DNA from: Coemansia sp. RSA 1804 | Taxonomy: Eukaryota; Kickxellomycota; Kickxellomycetes; Kickxellales; Kickxellaceae | Assembly (NCBI GenBank): GCA_027578815.1 | Contig: JANBTH010000460.1 | Location: forward strand, 1 to 16,913 | Reading direction: 5' to 3' | Length of the DNA: 16,913 bases | In this document: positions 15,105 through 16,913 of the stretch, in pieces | Layout: every line of letters starts with the position of its first letter | Numbering within the stretch: the stretch's first letter is position 1 | Notes under the pieces: model-generated | What the model saw: only the letters and a program-made list of their open reading frames with translations | What the model was told of the DNA's origin: nothing | Databases searched by the model: none | Translations under genes and position numbers: made by a program

Positions 15105-16244
15105 CTAGATGTTTTGGGCAGCCGAGGAACCGCTTCGCCGGGCAATGACCCACTTGAAGTACTCGTATGTGGTCCAGCTGATAGCGGTGGCAGGCATGTT
15201 GGCGATAATGCGAGGCTTGATGCCGCGCAGGAAGCCAGCAACGCCCTGGCGACGGTAGATAACAGAGGCAGACTGCAGCATAGACGATGCGGCGCGAACT
15301 TCAGCGTCAGAGGATGCGCCGCGCGTCTGGAGCAGCGTCTTACAGCAATCAATAGGTGTTGTCAGCGCAGCGGCAACGGCGCCAGCCATGCCACCGGCAA
15401 CCACGTGAGTCAGCGGCGAGTAGGTGCCCGACGGATTGATGGAGCGGCGGAAAAGATCGTAGCAGCCAAACTGAATCGACTGGAACGGCATGTTCATAAC
15501 AAGCGTAGTGGGATACGACACATAGAATGCGCGCACACCCTCTCTGCGCATCACAGTTGCTGCACAATCAACTATACTACGGTATGCGCCGGTTCCGCCG
15601 CCCAGCTGCATGCGCTGCTTGATAACGTCAAACGGATTCATCAATGCGTCGCTGACAATTGTAGCCACTCCGCCTGCTGCGCCCGCTGCCACTGCCGATG
15701 ATGCCTGTCCGTTGCGCGTCAGCATCGCCTTTGTTTGCTCGTAGACTGCAAAGTATACGGCGTGCGATGGGCCTGCGCCCACAACCACCGATGTCACGCC
15801 CCGCCACAGCGACCGAATTCCCTCGGTTGTCGAGATCGTCTTCAGCGCCCGCGCAACGCCGCTCGATACCACCGCCGACGGCGACCCAACCACCTGCATA
15901 CGCGTCTACACACTCCGTAGATCCACAACATACACTGCATTAGACTCCATTGCTCTTAGAATACCCTTCTTCCTCTTACTCTTCTTCATTCTTCTCTAAT
16001 AGCTGCTTACCTTGACTATATCGAACGGATACATAACCGAGTGCTCCATGATCCCCGCCGCCGCGCCCGCCACAAGATGCATGCCCAGCGATGTAGAGGC
16101 CGGAAGCTCCTCGTAATCGTAGTCGCTGTCGTAGCTGACCGTCTGGCCGCCGCTGGCGTTGGCGCTGGAAGCAGCTGCCATTCTGTCGATGGCGTTGTTT
16201 TGGCTATTGGTTGCTGGTATTGTCGTGGCCGCAGGCAAGGACAT
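15105..16244 (-). CDS. MRS3/4: mitoferrin-type mitochondrial iron carrier (Mrs3/Mrs4 family)
   Basis: An inner-membrane carrier that imports ferrous iron into the matrix for heme and iron-sulfur cluster synthesis. Two exons (16011-16244 and 15105-15905) join in phase 0 to give 344 residues. The splice rebuilds the first carrier signature, PFDIVK|TRMQ. The second and third signatures are PFDVIKQRMQ (about 169-178) and PIDCCK (about 262-267). Each of the three repeats has two membrane helices. Mitoferrin hallmarks are the GAGPSHAVYFAVYE block after repeat one and MNPFDVIKQRMQ in repeat two, where the Mrs3/4 group has a characteristic MNP. The N-terminal extension of about 50 residues is polar with an acidic YDSDYDYEE patch. 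The C-terminus is short. Assignment to the carrier superfamily is certain; the iron subtype rests on these motifs. Base composition is clearly GC-richer than the neighbouring island. Confidence 0.93.
15906..16010 (-). other. intron of the mitoferrin gene
   Basis: A 105-base GT-AG intron: donor AAG|GTAAGC, acceptor GTGTGTAG|ACG. It falls inside the first PxDxxK signature between Lys and Thr, and splicing restores the canonical carrier motif. Confidence 0.9.
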
Positions 16245-16913
16245 TTGGCCAACGGAGTGGAGGTGAGATATTTTGGTGGGGTTGAAATTAGGAGTCCTTT
16301 CTCCTATTTCTTATTGTATTTTGGTTTCTAGCAACACGACTCGCTTCCTCTGCCAGAAGTAGAAAACTAAATATGTAAATGAAAACTAAATATGTAAATG
16401 AAAAAAGACAAACACAAAAGTAAAAGAGGAGAGGAAAAGATAAAGAGAAAAAAGACCGTGTGAGTACTTTTATTTCTTTCTAAAAGACAAGATAGGAACT
16501 TTTTTATTAATAGGGAAAATAATGAAAATTGAAAACAAGAGAGAAAAGGGAAGGAGAGAAGAAATGAACGGGATGCTCTGCCTTTTGGTAATGGTTGGTA
16601 TATGCGCGCCTTTTTTCCTATTTTGATTTCTTGTAGAACGTCTTGGCAAGAAAAAAGCGAGGAAAAAAAAGCTCAGTCATACATGAAAAATGTTATTTTC
16701 CTCCTCCCCCCCATCGCTTTTCTTTCTTCTTGTGAGCGGAAGAAAGAAAGTCCACCTTATTTGCTCATATTTTCTGCTATTACGCTGAGAATCCTTGTGA
16801 ATCTCTTTTCATTTTTATTTTTACTTCCATGGGAACCATAAAAAATTTGAACAGATAATGTGGAAAGGACAGAAAAATATGAAAAATCTGATAAGGTTCC
16901 ACATTAATCTGAT
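16245..16913. other. mitoferrin upstream region, purine-rich
   Basis: No supported gene. It contains a 19-base tandem duplication (16362-16399) and long purine-rich stretches on the plus strand (about 16390-16570). A plus-strand 79-codon frame at 16602-16841 arises in T/C-rich DNA and has no protein-like pattern. Confidence 0.5.
16362..16399. repeat. two tandem copies of a 19-base unit
   Basis: GAAAACTAAATATGTAAAT occurs twice, perfect and adjacent, upstream of the mitoferrin gene. Confidence 0.9.

Noticed and set aside
15114..15701. Plus-strand 195-codon frame opposite mitoferrin
   Set aside because: Antisense shadow of a certain carrier gene in GC-rich DNA.
16602..16841. Plus-strand 79-codon frame
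   Set aside because: Driven by T/C-rich sequence upstream of mitoferrin; no protein-like features.

Overview
The window looks like nuclear DNA of an early-diverging fungus, most likely a zoopagomycete of the Kickxellales (Coemansia or a relative). Three things point there. The conserved proteins are fungal types: a GT15 mannosyltransferase, a Bzz1-like F-BAR protein and an Mrs3/4 mitoferrin. There are two short GT-AG introns (188 and 105 bases). The 576-residue F-box-like/LRR-like protein resembles an expanded family I associate with Coemansia. The lineage is an inference. No tRNA, rRNA, CRISPR array or intact transposase was found.

Layout. At the left end, three minus-strand genes lie head to tail: the 5' end of a Bzz1/TOCA-like F-BAR gene (1-535, two exons, running off the window), a UBXN4/erasin-like UBX protein with a C-terminal membrane anchor (724-1818), and a 7-TM protein of unknown family (2080-2955). 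Next comes an AT-rich stretch (about 2956-6980) with a Gly/His-rich protein gene (3869-4294), a degenerate second copy (4748-5255), and a third small Lys-rich reading frame with two in-frame stops (5798-5998). The first two share promoter layout. Then a 150-residue orphan (6982-7434, plus strand) converges on a GT15 mannosyltransferase (7555-8769, minus), followed by the F-box-like gene (9190-10920, minus).

The most unusual part is 11130-14340. About 1.1 kb is present twice in direct orientation, near 11130-12235 and 13240-14335, separated by about 1 kb of unrelated DNA. Each copy carries two tiny reading frames, each preceded by a TATA-like sequence. The second encodes a 48-50 residue protein with two CxxC pairs and is open in both copies. 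The first is open only in the left copy; the right copy lacks the start codon and has a one-base deletion. Differences between the first-frame copies fall mainly at third codon positions, which suggests both were under protein-level selection.

The right end holds a two-exon mitoferrin-type mitochondrial carrier (15105-16244, minus) and purine-rich DNA. The conserved genes belong to separate housekeeping processes: actin and endocytosis, ER-associated degradation, protein mannosylation, and mitochondrial iron import. Their adjacency need not mean joint function. The AT-rich centre, with its duplicated and decaying lineage-specific small genes, behaves like an accessory island between conserved genes.
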